Shown here: positions 6,836-14,526 of the stretch, one piece after another
Layout of the letters: each line of letters starts with the position of its first letter
Position numbering within the stretch: position 1 is the stretch's first letter
From: Polyangia bacterium
GTDB taxonomy: Bacteria; Myxococcota_A; Polyangia; Polyangiales; Polyangiaceae
Reading direction: 5' to 3'
DNA: 32,055 nt
Assembly: GCA_030426145.1 (NCBI GenBank)
Contig: JAUHZF010000066.1
Span: forward strand, 1-32,055
Position numbers and translations under genes: made by a program
Notes under the pieces: model-generated
Database searches by the model: none
Seen by the model: the letters and a program-made list of their open reading frames with translations, nothing else
What the model was told of the DNA's origin: nothing

Positions 6836-7642
6836 GTGGCCGACGAGGAGAAGCAGAAGAACGGCATCGGGGATGCGCTCAAACGCATCTTCGCCCCCGT
6901 TCTGTACATGCTCGACAACGTCGGCACGGTGGTCCAGCTCACGGGCCGCACCCTGATGTGGTTGGTACGTCCGCCTTATCGGCCAGCCCAGTTCTTCAAC
7001 GCGATGGACTTCATCGGCGTGCAGTCGATCTTCATCGTGGCCCTCACGGGGCTCTTCAGCGGCGCGGTGCTCGCGCTGCAGATGAGCTATGCGCTGCGCG
7101 CCTTCAGCGCCGAGGGGCGTGTGGGCGGCATCGTGGCCGTCGCACTGTCCCGTGAGCTCGCGCCCGTCTTCGCCGCCATCATGGTCACCGCCCGTGCCGG
7201 TAGTGCGATGGCCGCTGAGCTGGGCAACATGCGCGTCACCGAACAGATCGATGCCATCACCACGATGGGCGTCAGCCCGGTGCAGTACCTGCTCGCGCCT
7301 CGGCTCTTCGCGAGCACCACCATGGTGCCTCTCCTCACCATCCTCTACATGACGGTCGGCATGACGGGGGCCTACGTGGTGGCCGTCATGTGGCTCGGCG
7401 GCGACGCCGGCATCTTCATGCAGAGCATCAAGGACATCTCGGTGCCCGACGACATCGAGATGGGACTCATCAAGGCCACGACCTTCGGCTTCATCGTCTC
7501 GGCGGTGTCGTGTCGACACGGCTTCTACGCCAAGGGCGGCGCCAAAGGCGTCGGCCTCGCGACCACCCGCGCGGTGGTCGAGACCTGCATCGCGCTCCTC
7601 ATCGTGAACTTCATCCTCACCCAGCTCCTCATCGAGCTCTGA
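6836..7642 (+). CDS. mlaE: MlaE-family ABC transporter permease
   Basis: 268 residues with a GTG start behind a G-rich ribosome site, six bases after tsaE. The family signature is clear: FSGAVLALQ, then VGGIVAVALSRELAPVFAAIMV, and the conserved cytoplasmic loop AGSAMAAELGNMRVTEQIDAI. Five or six hydrophobic spans follow the short polar N-terminus. MlaE permeases form a dimer in the inner membrane, powered by MlaF, and move phospholipids between membranes with MCE-domain proteins. Neither an ATPase nor an MCE gene follows; the next gene is rdgB. The permease is therefore split from its partners or uses ones encoded elsewhere. Confidence 0.93.
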   Translation: MADEEKQKNGIGDALKRIFAPVLYMLDNVGTVVQLTGRTLMWLVRPPYRPAQFFNAMDFIGVQSIFIVALTGLFSGAVLALQMSYALRAFSAEGRVGGIVAVALSRELAPVFAAIMVTARAGSAMAAELGNMRVTEQIDAITTMGVSPVQYLLAPRLFASTTMVPLLTILYMTVGMTGAYVVAVMWLGGDAGIFMQSIKDISVPDDIEMGLIKATTFGFIVSAVSCRHGFYAKGGAKGVGLATTRAVVETCIALLIVNFILTQLLIEL

Positions 7643-7645
7643 GCC

Positions 7646-8272
7646 ATGTCATCCTCCTTCCTGAGTCGCCTTCTCTTCGCGACCAGCAACCCGCACAAGC
7701 TCGAAGAAGTGATCCCGATCCTGCGCCCCTGTGGCATCGAGGTCTTCGGGCTCGACCGCTACGAAGGTCCTGAGCCAGAGGAGCCCATCGAAGATGCCGA
7801 TACTTTCGAGGGCAACGCGCGGCTCAAGGCCATGGGCTACGCGGCGCAGACGGGGCTGACCTGCTTGGCCGAAGACTCGGGTCTCGAGGTCGACGCGCTC
7901 GACGGGGCACCAGGGGTCTACTCGGCGCGCTACGCCGGAGTCGCGGGGGATCGGGCGAGCCGCGACCGCGCCAACAACGACAAGCTCCTCGCGGCCATGC
8001 TCGAGGTGCCGGATGGCCAGCGCAGGGCGCGGTTCGTCTGCGCGATGGTGGTGGCGCGACCCGACGGCACCATCGTGGCCGAGAGCCGGGGAACCTTCGA
8101 AGGCGAGATCGTACGCACCCCCCGCGGCAGCAACGGCTTCGGATACGACCCGTTGTTGTGGATTCCGGGCGAGGGCCGCACCAGCGCCGAGCTCTCGCCC
8201 GACGAGAAGAACGCGCGTTCCCACCGTGGCGCTGCGGCGCGGGCCCTGGCGACAGCCCTCGCTGGCCGGTGA
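7646..8272 (+). CDS. rdgB: Non-canonical purine NTP pyrophosphatase (RdgB/HAM1, ITPase)
   Basis: 208 residues with ATG at 7646, three bases after the mlaE stop. Family motifs appear in order: ATSNPHKLEE near the start, DTFEGNARLKA, AEDSGLEVDAL with the catalytic acid region, APGVYSARYAG, GFGYDPLLWIP and the terminal SHRGAAARAL. The enzyme hydrolyses dITP, ITP and XTP to the monophosphate and keeps deaminated purines out of nucleic acid. Length and motif spacing are normal. It probably ends the plus-strand operon that starts at 4542. Confidence 0.95.
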   Translation: MSSSFLSRLLFATSNPHKLEEVIPILRPCGIEVFGLDRYEGPEPEEPIEDADTFEGNARLKAMGYAAQTGLTCLAEDSGLEVDALDGAPGVYSARYAGVAGDRASRDRANNDKLLAAMLEVPDGQRRARFVCAMVVARPDGTIVAESRGTFEGEIVRTPRGSNGFGYDPLLWIPGEGRTSAELSPDEKNARSHRGAAARALATALAGR

Positions 8273-8299
8273 CACTCCATCGATCGTAAGCTCGACCCC

Positions 8300-8956
8300 A
8301 TGCGCCTGCGGACCCTCCTCGTCGTGACCCTCTTTGCGGGCTGCCACGTCGTGTCGGGGCTCGATGGGTTCGCGGTGGCCGACGACGACGACGGAGGCGC
8401 CGGCGGTTCCGCTGGCGGCGGGGGTACGGGGGGAAGCATTTCGGCGTGTGGCGACGGTGAAGTCGGCCCCGGCGAAGAGTGTGATGACGGCAACCAGCTG
8501 CCCGACGATGGCTGTTCACCGTTCTGCCGGCGCGAGTGCGAGAGCGGCGGCCGCTACTTTGCGGGCAACGGCCACTGCTACTGGCGGCTTCAAGGACGAG
8601 ACACGTGGCTCGAAGCCGTGAACCGCTGCGCGTCGATTCCTGACGCGTATCTGCTCACCATCGTCGATGCGGCGGAGCGGGACTTCATCGATGAGGTCTT
8701 CGTCTTCGGCGACGACACGCAGCCGTGGACGGCGGCCAATGATCGGGATCAGGAGAACGTGTTCGTGCACGAGGGCAGGCCGCTCGAACCCGTGCCCACC
8801 GACCTCTGGTACGGCGACAACCCCAACGGGGGCATGGTTGAGAACTGCGTTGGGCTCCGCTTCATCGACGGCGGCGACGACAACGACTTGCTGGCCGACA
8901 CCGAGTGCAACAATCAGCTCCGGACCATCTGCGAGCGAGACGCGCTCATGCCGTGA
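8300..8956 (+). CDS. Lipoprotein with DUF4215-type repeat and C-type-lectin-like domain
   Basis: 218 residues. The signal peptide MRLRTLLVVTLFAGC ends in lipobox FAGC (Cys15). An acidic and Gly-rich linker (about 27-50) follows. Then comes one DUF4215 cysteine-rich repeat (CGDGEVGPGEECDDGN, then DDGCSPFC), which is common in myxobacterial surface proteins. From about residue 85 the pattern is that of a C-type lectin fold: GHCYWRL, TWLEAVNRC, a long insert with PWTAANDRD, VENCVGLRF, and the closing cysteines of DTECNNQLRTICE. The usual WND calcium motif is not present as such, so sugar binding is unproven. The end overlaps the convergent creatininase-family gene by 11 bases. Confidence 0.8.
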   Translation: MRLRTLLVVTLFAGCHVVSGLDGFAVADDDDGGAGGSAGGGGTGGSISACGDGEVGPGEECDDGNQLPDDGCSPFCRRECESGGRYFAGNGHCYWRLQGRDTWLEAVNRCASIPDAYLLTIVDAAERDFIDEVFVFGDDTQPWTAANDRDQENVFVHEGRPLEPVPTDLWYGDNPNGGMVENCVGLRFIDGGDDNDLLADTECNNQLRTICERDALMP

Positions 8957-9698
8957 GGCCGAGGGCCTCGAGCACCTCGGTCGCCACCATGGTGGCGAGT
9001 CGCTCGTACATGTCTTCGCCCTCCTCCGCGGTGGCTTCAGCGGGGGCTCCCGTGTAGGCCTGCTCGATCCCCATCGCGGCAAAGGTCGTCTGTCCTTGCT
9101 TGATGCCGGAGGCGAGGCTGATCTCGAGGGCAGGCAGTGCCCGGGCACGCTCGCGGTCGACGGTATCGGGGTCCTCGGCGAGCACGAGAGAGGTCTCGTA
9201 TCGGCCCGCGTGGCAGTTGCCTCGTTTGTACTCGTCGGACAGCGTACGCCCCCAACGGCGGGTGAGCGGGCAGGCTACGCTGGCCTTGCCTTGCGGCGCG
9301 TCCTCCACCGCGGCGCGTACGGCGGCGTCGTGCTCTGGCTCGAGGTGGTTGTTTACGAAACAGACGTGGTCGAAGCCTTCTCCGAGCAGGCCATCACGAA
9401 CGGCGACGAGGAAGGCGGTGAGGGTCGCGGCGGGAATGGACACGGCGCCGGCGAAGCCGTCGGCGTAATCGGTGACGCCGTAGGGCACGGCCGGAGCGAG
9501 CAGCGGCATCACGCCCGCGGCGCGCAGTCGATCCTCGCTACGCACGATGGCGCCGAGGCTGATGGTGGTGTCGGTGCCGAGCGGCAGATGCGGGCCGTGG
9601 GGCTCGACCGAGCCCACCGGGACGAGGGCCACGAGAGGCTCCGGCGCGTCGACGAGCGCCTTCAGGGCAACCGTGGTGAGGGTAGCGAGGTGCTGCAC
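8946..9698 (-). CDS. Creatininase-family amidohydrolase
   Basis: 250 residues with a GTG start at 9698, four bases after the stop of the CoA-ligase gene, so the two are probably cotranscribed. The metal-site signature is visible: VPVGSVEPHGPHLPLGTDT, later FVNNHLEPEHD (normally a GNGGN-like segment), and CHAGRYETSLVLA. The family contains creatinine amidohydrolase but also enzymes acting on other cyclic amides and peptide-modification enzymes such as MftE, so substrate cannot be assigned. Pairing with an acyl-CoA ligase suggests small-molecule catabolism, but that is inference. The 3' end overlaps the convergent lectin-like gene. Confidence 0.88.
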   Translation of the reverse strand: MQHLATLTTVALKALVDAPEPLVALVPVGSVEPHGPHLPLGTDTTISLGAIVRSEDRLRAAGVMPLLAPAVPYGVTDYADGFAGAVSIPAATLTAFLVAVRDGLLGEGFDHVCFVNNHLEPEHDAAVRAAVEDAPQGKASVACPLTRRWGRTLSDEYKRGNCHAGRYETSLVLAEDPDTVDRERARALPALEISLASGIKQGQTTFAAMGIEQAYTGAPAEATAEEGEDMYERLATMVATEVLEALGLTA

Positions 9699-9702
9699 GC
9701 GA

Positions 9703-11361
9703 TCACCACCCGACCGGGTTCTCGCCGGCAGCCTCTCGACGCTTGAGCTCTTTCTTGTCGACCTTGCCGCGATCGTTCTTCGGGAGGTCGTCGACGAAAC
9801 AGACCCAGCGCGGGTACTTGTGTTTGCTGAGCGCGTTCTGCACGTGGTCCTTGAGGCTCTGGGCGAGCGTCTTGGCCGTCTCGTCGTCGCTAGGGCGGTG
9901 CTCGTCGCGGAGCACGATGAGCGCCTTGGGCTTGATGAGGCCCTGCTCGCGCTCGGCGCCGATGACGGCCGCGGCCGAGACCGCCTCGTGCTCGCAGAGG
10001 CAGTTCTCGACCTCGAGCGGCGCGACCCAGATCCCGCCCACCTTGAGCAGGTCGTCGGCGCGGCCCTCGAACCAGAAATAGCCCTCGGCGTCCTTTCGGA
10101 AGAGGTCGCCGGTGCGGCACCAGTGCCCGTGGAAGGTGCGCCAGCTCTTGTCGCGATCGCCGTAGTAACCGAAGGCGACTGAGTCGCCCTTGACCCAGAG
10201 CACGCCCGTCTCGCCGAGGGCGACCTCCGGGGCGCCGGGCCCCTCGGCGTCGGCGGGTAGGAGCCGCAGCTCGTAGCCCTCGACCACCCGCCCGAGCGAT
10301 CCCGGCTTCATGTCGCCGGGCCGGTTGCTGCAGTAGATGTGGAACATCTCCGCGGAGCCGATACCGTCGTAGACCTCGCCGCCGAAGCGCTCGATGAAGC
10401 GCTGGAGCAAGGCGGGGGGAAGCGCCTCTCCCGCCGAGAGGTGGAAGCGCACACAGGACAGGTCGAGCGGCGGCTCACCGGCGGCTCGGCGAGCGTCGTC
10501 GGCGTCGAGGAGCTTGCCCATCATCGTGGGCACGTTGGTCACGATGGTGGGGCGGTAGCGCTCGATGGCGGCGGCGAGGCTGTCCGGGGTCGGCCGCTCG
10601 GCGAAGAGGCCTACGGTGGCGCCAACCCGGAAGGGGAAGAAGAGGTTGGTGCCCGTGGCGTAGCCGAAGAACAGACGAGGGATGCTGACGCTCACGTCGC
10701 CCCTGCGGTAGCCCACGGTGCCCACCGCGTAGCGCTCGGTGTTGAACGCGAAGTCGCGGTGGGCGTGCATGGCGGCTTTGCTGCGACCGGTGGAGCCAGA
10801 CGTGAAGAGCCAGATGGCCGGCTCGTCGCGCTGCGTCTCGCGATGACTCGGTGCCTGCTTCTCGAGGCGAGCGCGGCCGTCGGCGAGCGCATCGACGAGG
10901 GTGGTTTGACCGGCAGGGGCCTCCACCGCGGCCAGCACGTCTTCGCCGGTCGCCGCGTCGTGGCCCACCACCACGTGACAGCCGACCTCGGCCGCGGCGT
11001 CGCGCAGGGCTTCGGCGACCGAAGGCACGGTGATGAGGGCCGCCGCCCGGGTGTAGCGCAGGAGGTAGTCGAGGTTGTCGGCGCGCGGGTTTCCCATCGC
11101 CACCACCGCGCCGACCCGAAGGGTGGCGAAAATGGCCCAGGCGAAGGCGGGGGTGTCGGGGAGCACGATGAGCACCCGCTGCTCCCGCTGCACGCCGACC
11201 CCCATGAGGTGGGCGGCGAGCGCCTCGGTGTCGCGTGCGACCTCGGCGTAGGTCTGGCTGCGGTCGCCGAACCGAAGGGCCACGGTATCGCCCAGTCCTT
11301 CGCCGAGTCGGTCGAAGAGGAAGTAGTCGGCGAGGTTGAAGGTCTCAGGTACGTCCTTCAT
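9703..11361 (-). CDS. Benzoate-CoA ligase family acyl-CoA synthetase (ANL superfamily)
   Basis: 552 residues from the ATG at 11361 (MKDVPETFNLADYFLF); an ATG four codons earlier is possible. ANL motifs are complete: the P-loop LFTSGSTGRSKAAMHAH (A3), the adenine-binding YDGIGSAEMFHIY (A5), the hinge TGDLFRKDAEGYFWFEGRADDLLKVGG (A7-A8) given in the C-terminal part, and the catalytic lysine region KNDRGKVDKKEL (A10). The segment PRLFFGYATGTNLFFPF is typical of the benzoate-CoA ligase branch. The enzyme would form an acyl- or aryl-CoA from acid, ATP and CoA. It leads a two-gene run with the creatininase-family gene and faces the divergent oxidoreductase at 11412 across 50 bases. Confidence 0.9.
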   Translation of the reverse strand: MKDVPETFNLADYFLFDRLGEGLGDTVALRFGDRSQTYAEVARDTEALAAHLMGVGVQREQRVLIVLPDTPAFAWAIFATLRVGAVVAMGNPRADNLDYLLRYTRAAALITVPSVAEALRDAAAEVGCHVVVGHDAATGEDVLAAVEAPAGQTTLVDALADGRARLEKQAPSHRETQRDEPAIWLFTSGSTGRSKAAMHAHRDFAFNTERYAVGTVGYRRGDVSVSIPRLFFGYATGTNLFFPFRVGATVGLFAERPTPDSLAAAIERYRPTIVTNVPTMMGKLLDADDARRAAGEPPLDLSCVRFHLSAGEALPPALLQRFIERFGGEVYDGIGSAEMFHIYCSNRPGDMKPGSLGRVVEGYELRLLPADAEGPGAPEVALGETGVLWVKGDSVAFGYYGDRDKSWRTFHGHWCRTGDLFRKDAEGYFWFEGRADDLLKVGGIWVAPLEVENCLCEHEAVSAAAVIGAEREQGLIKPKALIVLRDEHRPSDDETAKTLAQSLKDHVQNALSKHKYPRWVCFVDDLPKNDRGKVDKKELKRREAAGENPVGW

Positions 11362-11411
11362 GGCCGGCACCATAGCGCGACTCGGCTGCGACTTCGGGGC
11401 ACAATGCGCGC

Positions 11412-12533
11412 GTGACCGAGCAACAAGCCAAGTGGCCCGAGGGCCGACGCGTCGTGGTCGAAGCCCTCGGCGAGACGCCCCTCGAGGCGATCGACCAGAA
11501 TCTGAAGATCGAGGTGCAGGCGCCACCTCGCATCGAGGAACGAGGACCACGAGAGGTGGTGCTGCGCGTGCGGGCCTCGGGGATCAACTGGGTCGACGTG
11601 ATCATGACGAGCGGCCAGTACCAGCACGTGCCTGCGCCTCCCTACACCCCTGGCCTCGAGATGGCGGGGGAGATCCTGTGGTGTGGTTCGGAGGTCGAAG
11701 GTTGGGAGCTGGGGGACGCCGTCATCGTGGACGGGATCCTCGCCGGACCGCGCTCGCTGGGTGACTACCGTCGCTGGGGAGGCTTCGCGACCTATGCCGT
11801 GGCGCCCGTGGAGGCGCTCATCCCGAAGCCGAAGGCGCTGTCGTTCGACGCCGCGGCGACGGTCCTCGGCGCCTTCGAGACGGCCTACCACGTGCTCGTG
11901 GTACGCGGTCAGGTTCAGGCGGGAGAGACGGTGCTCGTGCTCGGCGCTTCGGGCACCACGGGCATGGCGGCGGTGCAGGTGGCCAAGGCGCTCGGGGCCC
12001 GCGTGATCGCGACCGGTCGCCGGGCCGACAAACTCGAGCGGGTCAAAGAGCTCGGCGCCGATCACGTGGTGGTGACGGCGCAGGAGGACGGCTCCATGCG
12101 GCGCTTCCGCGACGATGTGAAGGCGCTGACCGGTGGGCGCGGGGTGGAGGTCGTTCACGACGGAGTAGGCGGGGAGCACTCGCTCGAGGCCCTGCGCTGC
12201 GTCGACTTCGGGGCGCGCTACCTGGTGGTGGGCTGGGCCGCGACGCCACTGGTGGCGCGCGGGAAGGGCAAGCGAGGGGCGCCCAACGCCAACGTCCTTC
12301 CCACGAACCTCATCATGATGAAGGGCCTCGACGTACGCGGCTGCCCGGCCGTCATCTCGGCTCATCGCGACCCGAGTCTGGTGCCGACGCGTCGCCGCCA
12401 GATCATGGAGTGGGTCGAAGCGGGGAAGATCGCGCCCCACGTTTCGGCGCACTACGACCTCGACGACGTGGCGGACGGCATGCGCGCCAAGTTCGAGAGC
12501 CGACACGTAGGTATGGTGACGCTGCGGCCTTGA
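11412..12533 (+). CDS. MDR-superfamily zinc-type dehydrogenase / NADPH:quinone oxidoreductase-like protein
   Basis: 373 residues with a GTG start. The N-terminal GroES-like domain has VVLRVRASGINWVDVIM and YTPGLEMAGEI. The cofactor domain has LGASGTTGMAAVQVAKALGA from about residue 177, a glycine-rich Rossmann loop favouring NADP(H). The zinc-binding cysteine cluster of classical alcohol dehydrogenases is missing, so the quinone-oxidoreductase/enoyl-reductase side of the family is most likely. It starts 50 bases from the divergent CoA-ligase gene, and the two may share a promoter region and pathway. The 3' end runs straight into the CTCG-core repeat. Confidence 0.88.
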   Translation: MTEQQAKWPEGRRVVVEALGETPLEAIDQNLKIEVQAPPRIEERGPREVVLRVRASGINWVDVIMTSGQYQHVPAPPYTPGLEMAGEILWCGSEVEGWELGDAVIVDGILAGPRSLGDYRRWGGFATYAVAPVEALIPKPKALSFDAAATVLGAFETAYHVLVVRGQVQAGETVLVLGASGTTGMAAVQVAKALGARVIATGRRADKLERVKELGADHVVVTAQEDGSMRRFRDDVKALTGGRGVEVVHDGVGGEHSLEALRCVDFGARYLVVGWAATPLVARGKGKRGAPNANVLPTNLIMMKGLDVRGCPAVISAHRDPSLVPTRRRQIMEWVEAGKIAPHVSAHYDLDDVADGMRAKFESRHVGMVTLRP

Positions 12534-12537
12534 GCTA

Positions 12538-12700
12538 GCTCGTGCTCGGTCTCGGCCTCGAGCTCGTGCTCGGTCTCGAGCTCGGTCTCGGTCTCGGCCT
12601 CGAGCTCGTGCTCGGTCTCGAGCTCGTGCTCGGTCTCGAGCTCGGTCTCGAGCTCGGTCTCGAGCTCGGTCTCGAGCTCGGTCTCGGTCTCGAGCTCGTG
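12538..12700. repeat. CTCG-core hexamer array (CTCGAG/CTCGGT/CTCGTG/CTCGGC)
   Basis: Roughly 26 hexamers, nearly all starting CTCG and ending AG, GT, TG or GC, fill the gap between two converging genes. CTCGAG is itself a palindrome, so the tract can fold on either strand. It keeps a reading frame of alternating Leu-Gly and Leu-Glu open for 50 codons on the plus strand; I regard that ORF as a by-product of the repeat. Shorter CTCG-rich runs occur at 3415-3525, 17306-17330, 19299-19315 and 25475-25500. Confidence 0.93.
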
Positions 12701-12720
12701 GGGGGGGCGGAGGCGTTGCT

Positions 12721-14196
12721 TCAGCCGCCGTCGATGTCGTCGAGGGAGACGTCTACGGACGGTTCTTTCGGGCGGGGGGGCAGCGCCGGCTTGCGTCGGG
12801 AGGGGGGCGGCGGACGTCGGGACGGCGGGGGCGGAGGACCCGAGGGCTTGGAGGGGGACGGCGCCGGGATGGCGGGGGCGGCCATGACGGTCGTGGCCTC
12901 GTCGACGATGGGGCTGACCCGCGCTTCGTCGGCCTGGGCTTCGTCGTCGAGCTCGGTTTCGGCCTCGGCCAGAGCCGCCCCTGGCCGGGAGGCCACGGCA
13001 GGGGGGACCATCGACGGCACCGGGTTGGGCTGGTCGAGCTCGAGGGGGTCGAAGACGCGTTTGGCGTCGGGCGAGAGCGTCTCGATCTTGGCCTGAAGCT
13101 CGGCCTTGGAGGCGAAGATCTCCACCCGTTGGTCGTCGGCGAGCACCCGCTTGAGCACCAGCTCCGTCGGAGACAGGGAGTGCTGGCTGATCTCTCGCAC
13201 CACCGGCGCCATCTCGTCGACGAGGCGCTCCACGAGCACCGACGGTTGGGCATGGCGCGCCAAGGGCTTGTCGTCGAGGCGCGCGGAGCGCAGGGCCCGG
13301 CGGTTGTTGCGCAGCTCGGCGAGCGATGCGGTGAGCTTGCCGAAGAGCTCTTGCAGGCGTTCCACGTCCTCCGCCTCGGGTTCGGACGGGTCGGAGGCTT
13401 TGCCCTTGTTGAGCCTGACCACTTGGCTCGGCACGCCGTCCCGGAAGGTGATGTCGAAGCCGGTGTCGCGCTCGGCCACGTTGGTGCGCAGAACGAGCAC
13501 GGCCTCGTCCCCTTGGTGCTGCACGGCGACGACGTGGTCCTTGGTGACCTTGTAGCGCTTGGGCTTGACCCGCTTGCGGATGAAGCCAGACATCTCGGGC
13601 ACGTCGATGGTCATCTGAGGCATCAGCCGATCGATGCGCAGCGGCGTGTGCAGAAGGTGCTCAGGCGGGATCTCGAGCTCGATCGACCACCCCAGCTTGA
13701 GACCGGAGACACCGACGAGGTCGGCGCTGGCCTTGCCGGCGTCGTCGAGCCGGTAGTCGACCCATTGTCTCGAGGTGGGGAGATCGTGCTCCAGCAAGAG
13801 GCGCTCGAGCCGAATGAGGTTGCCGGCCCGCTGGTCCTTGATCTGGGCCTGTAGCCGCGCCAGTTCGCGCTCGAGCCCCTTCTCGATGGCAGCCTTGCTG
13901 CGCTCGATCTCGCCGTGGGTGAGGGCGCGAACCTGGTGCACACACTTGTTGGTGAGGGGAGCGTCGGTAACGGTGAGGCACTGATCGACGGTGGTCGTGA
14001 GCGCACGCTCGACGGACGCGATCTGCTCTCGCTCACGGGCCGCGTCGCGCTTCTTCTGCTGGCTCTCATCCTCGAAGCGCCGCACGCGATCGCTGCTCTC
14101 GAGCACGCCTGCGGCGAAGTCCACCGCGGCCTTCAAGAACTCGAGGTAGTTGTGGTCGAGCGTCGACTCGGTTGCGTCCCCGTACAGGTAGCCCAA
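12721..14196 (-). CDS. Unknown protein with coiled-coil core and Pro-rich C-terminus
   Basis: I do not recognise a family. The frame is open from a GTG at 14244, but I prefer the TTG at 14196: a GGGAGG site at 14208-14203 sits six bases upstream, while the GTG has none. This gives 491 residues beginning MGYLYGDATESTLDHNY. Residues about 30-130 are charged and helical, with coiled-coil heptads (FEDESQQKKRDAAREREQ). A region around 160-280 is mixed beta. About 285-400 is helical again. The last 90 residues are acidic, then Pro/Arg-rich (PPPPPSRRPPPPSRRK). No signal peptide or membrane segment is present, so it is probably cytoplasmic. A weak sigma-54-like site lies about 80 bases upstream. Confidence 0.82.
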   Translation of the reverse strand: MGYLYGDATESTLDHNYLEFLKAAVDFAAGVLESSDRVRRFEDESQQKKRDAAREREQIASVERALTTTVDQCLTVTDAPLTNKCVHQVRALTHGEIERSKAAIEKGLERELARLQAQIKDQRAGNLIRLERLLLEHDLPTSRQWVDYRLDDAGKASADLVGVSGLKLGWSIELEIPPEHLLHTPLRIDRLMPQMTIDVPEMSGFIRKRVKPKRYKVTKDHVVAVQHQGDEAVLVLRTNVAERDTGFDITFRDGVPSQVVRLNKGKASDPSEPEAEDVERLQELFGKLTASLAELRNNRRALRSARLDDKPLARHAQPSVLVERLVDEMAPVVREISQHSLSPTELVLKRVLADDQRVEIFASKAELQAKIETLSPDAKRVFDPLELDQPNPVPSMVPPAVASRPGAALAEAETELDDEAQADEARVSPIVDEATTVMAAPAIPAPSPSKPSGPPPPPSRRPPPPSRRKPALPPRPKEPSVDVSLDDIDGG

Positions 14197-14202
14197 AGCG
14201 GT

Positions 14203-14208
14203 CCTCCC
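14203..14208 (-). promoter_or_regulatory. Ribosome-binding site that decides a TTG start
   Basis: GGGAGG on the minus strand, six bases before the TTG at 14196. It lies inside the longer frame that begins at 14244, which has no ribosome site of its own. It is the reason for placing the start at 14196. Confidence 0.65.
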
Positions 14209-14526
14209 ACGTCGAGCGTAGTGCAAAGTCGACTCTCGCGTCACCGAGATGACGCGTGTCGTGCTCCTCGATCAAGCTCGAATTGTGCCAACCATCGCCA
14301 GTTGCGGGACCTATGAGGCGTCCATCTCAGGCCAGTGCGTTGGGAGCCCGGTGGTTCTCACGCCTCGTGCCATCCACCACCGCACGGTTCCTACCGGGTG
14401 GAGCTTTCAAGAGCTCGTCGCGGGGAATCGGCGGTGGGGCCCCCCGAGGGCCAATGCCAGAACAGCAACCGGTTTGACGTCGGTGTGATCCCTGGGTTCT
14501 CCGCTGCTGACGGCCACCCATGTAGG
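14209..14526. other. Gene-free stretch
   Basis: It lies between two co-directional minus-strand genes. Apart from the weak sigma-54-like site at 14276-14291 I see no ribosome-bound ORF, RNA gene, terminator or repeat. Short ORFs in both strands have no recognisable sequence and no good start signals. Confidence 0.5.
14276..14291 (-). promoter_or_regulatory. Weak sigma-54-like promoter
   Basis: On the minus strand TTGGCAC (14291-14285) is a perfect -24 element. GC follows after exactly ten bases (14277-14276), but the bases before it are GA instead of TT. Predicted start is near 14264, giving a leader of about 68 bases to the TTG at 14196. Confidence 0.3.

Noticed and set aside
11362-11550. 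N-terminal extension of the CoA-ligase frame
   Set aside because: Arg-rich, antisense to the start of the oxidoreductase gene; family N-termini begin near MKDVPETFN.
12542-13096. Plus-strand ORF of 184 codons with Leu-Gly/Leu-Glu repeats
   Set aside because: It is the translation of the CTCG hexamer array continued antisense through the coiled-coil gene; no ribosome site and no family.
14470-14510. GG-N10-GC spacing on the plus strand (CTGGGTTCTCCGCTGC)
   Set aside because: Only the spacing fits; the -24 box TGGGTT is poor and no gene follows on that strand.
14327-14521. Short minus-strand ORF in the gap before the coiled-coil gene
   Set aside because: Arg/Pro/Gly-rich with no ribosome site or family signal; typical random high-GC frame.
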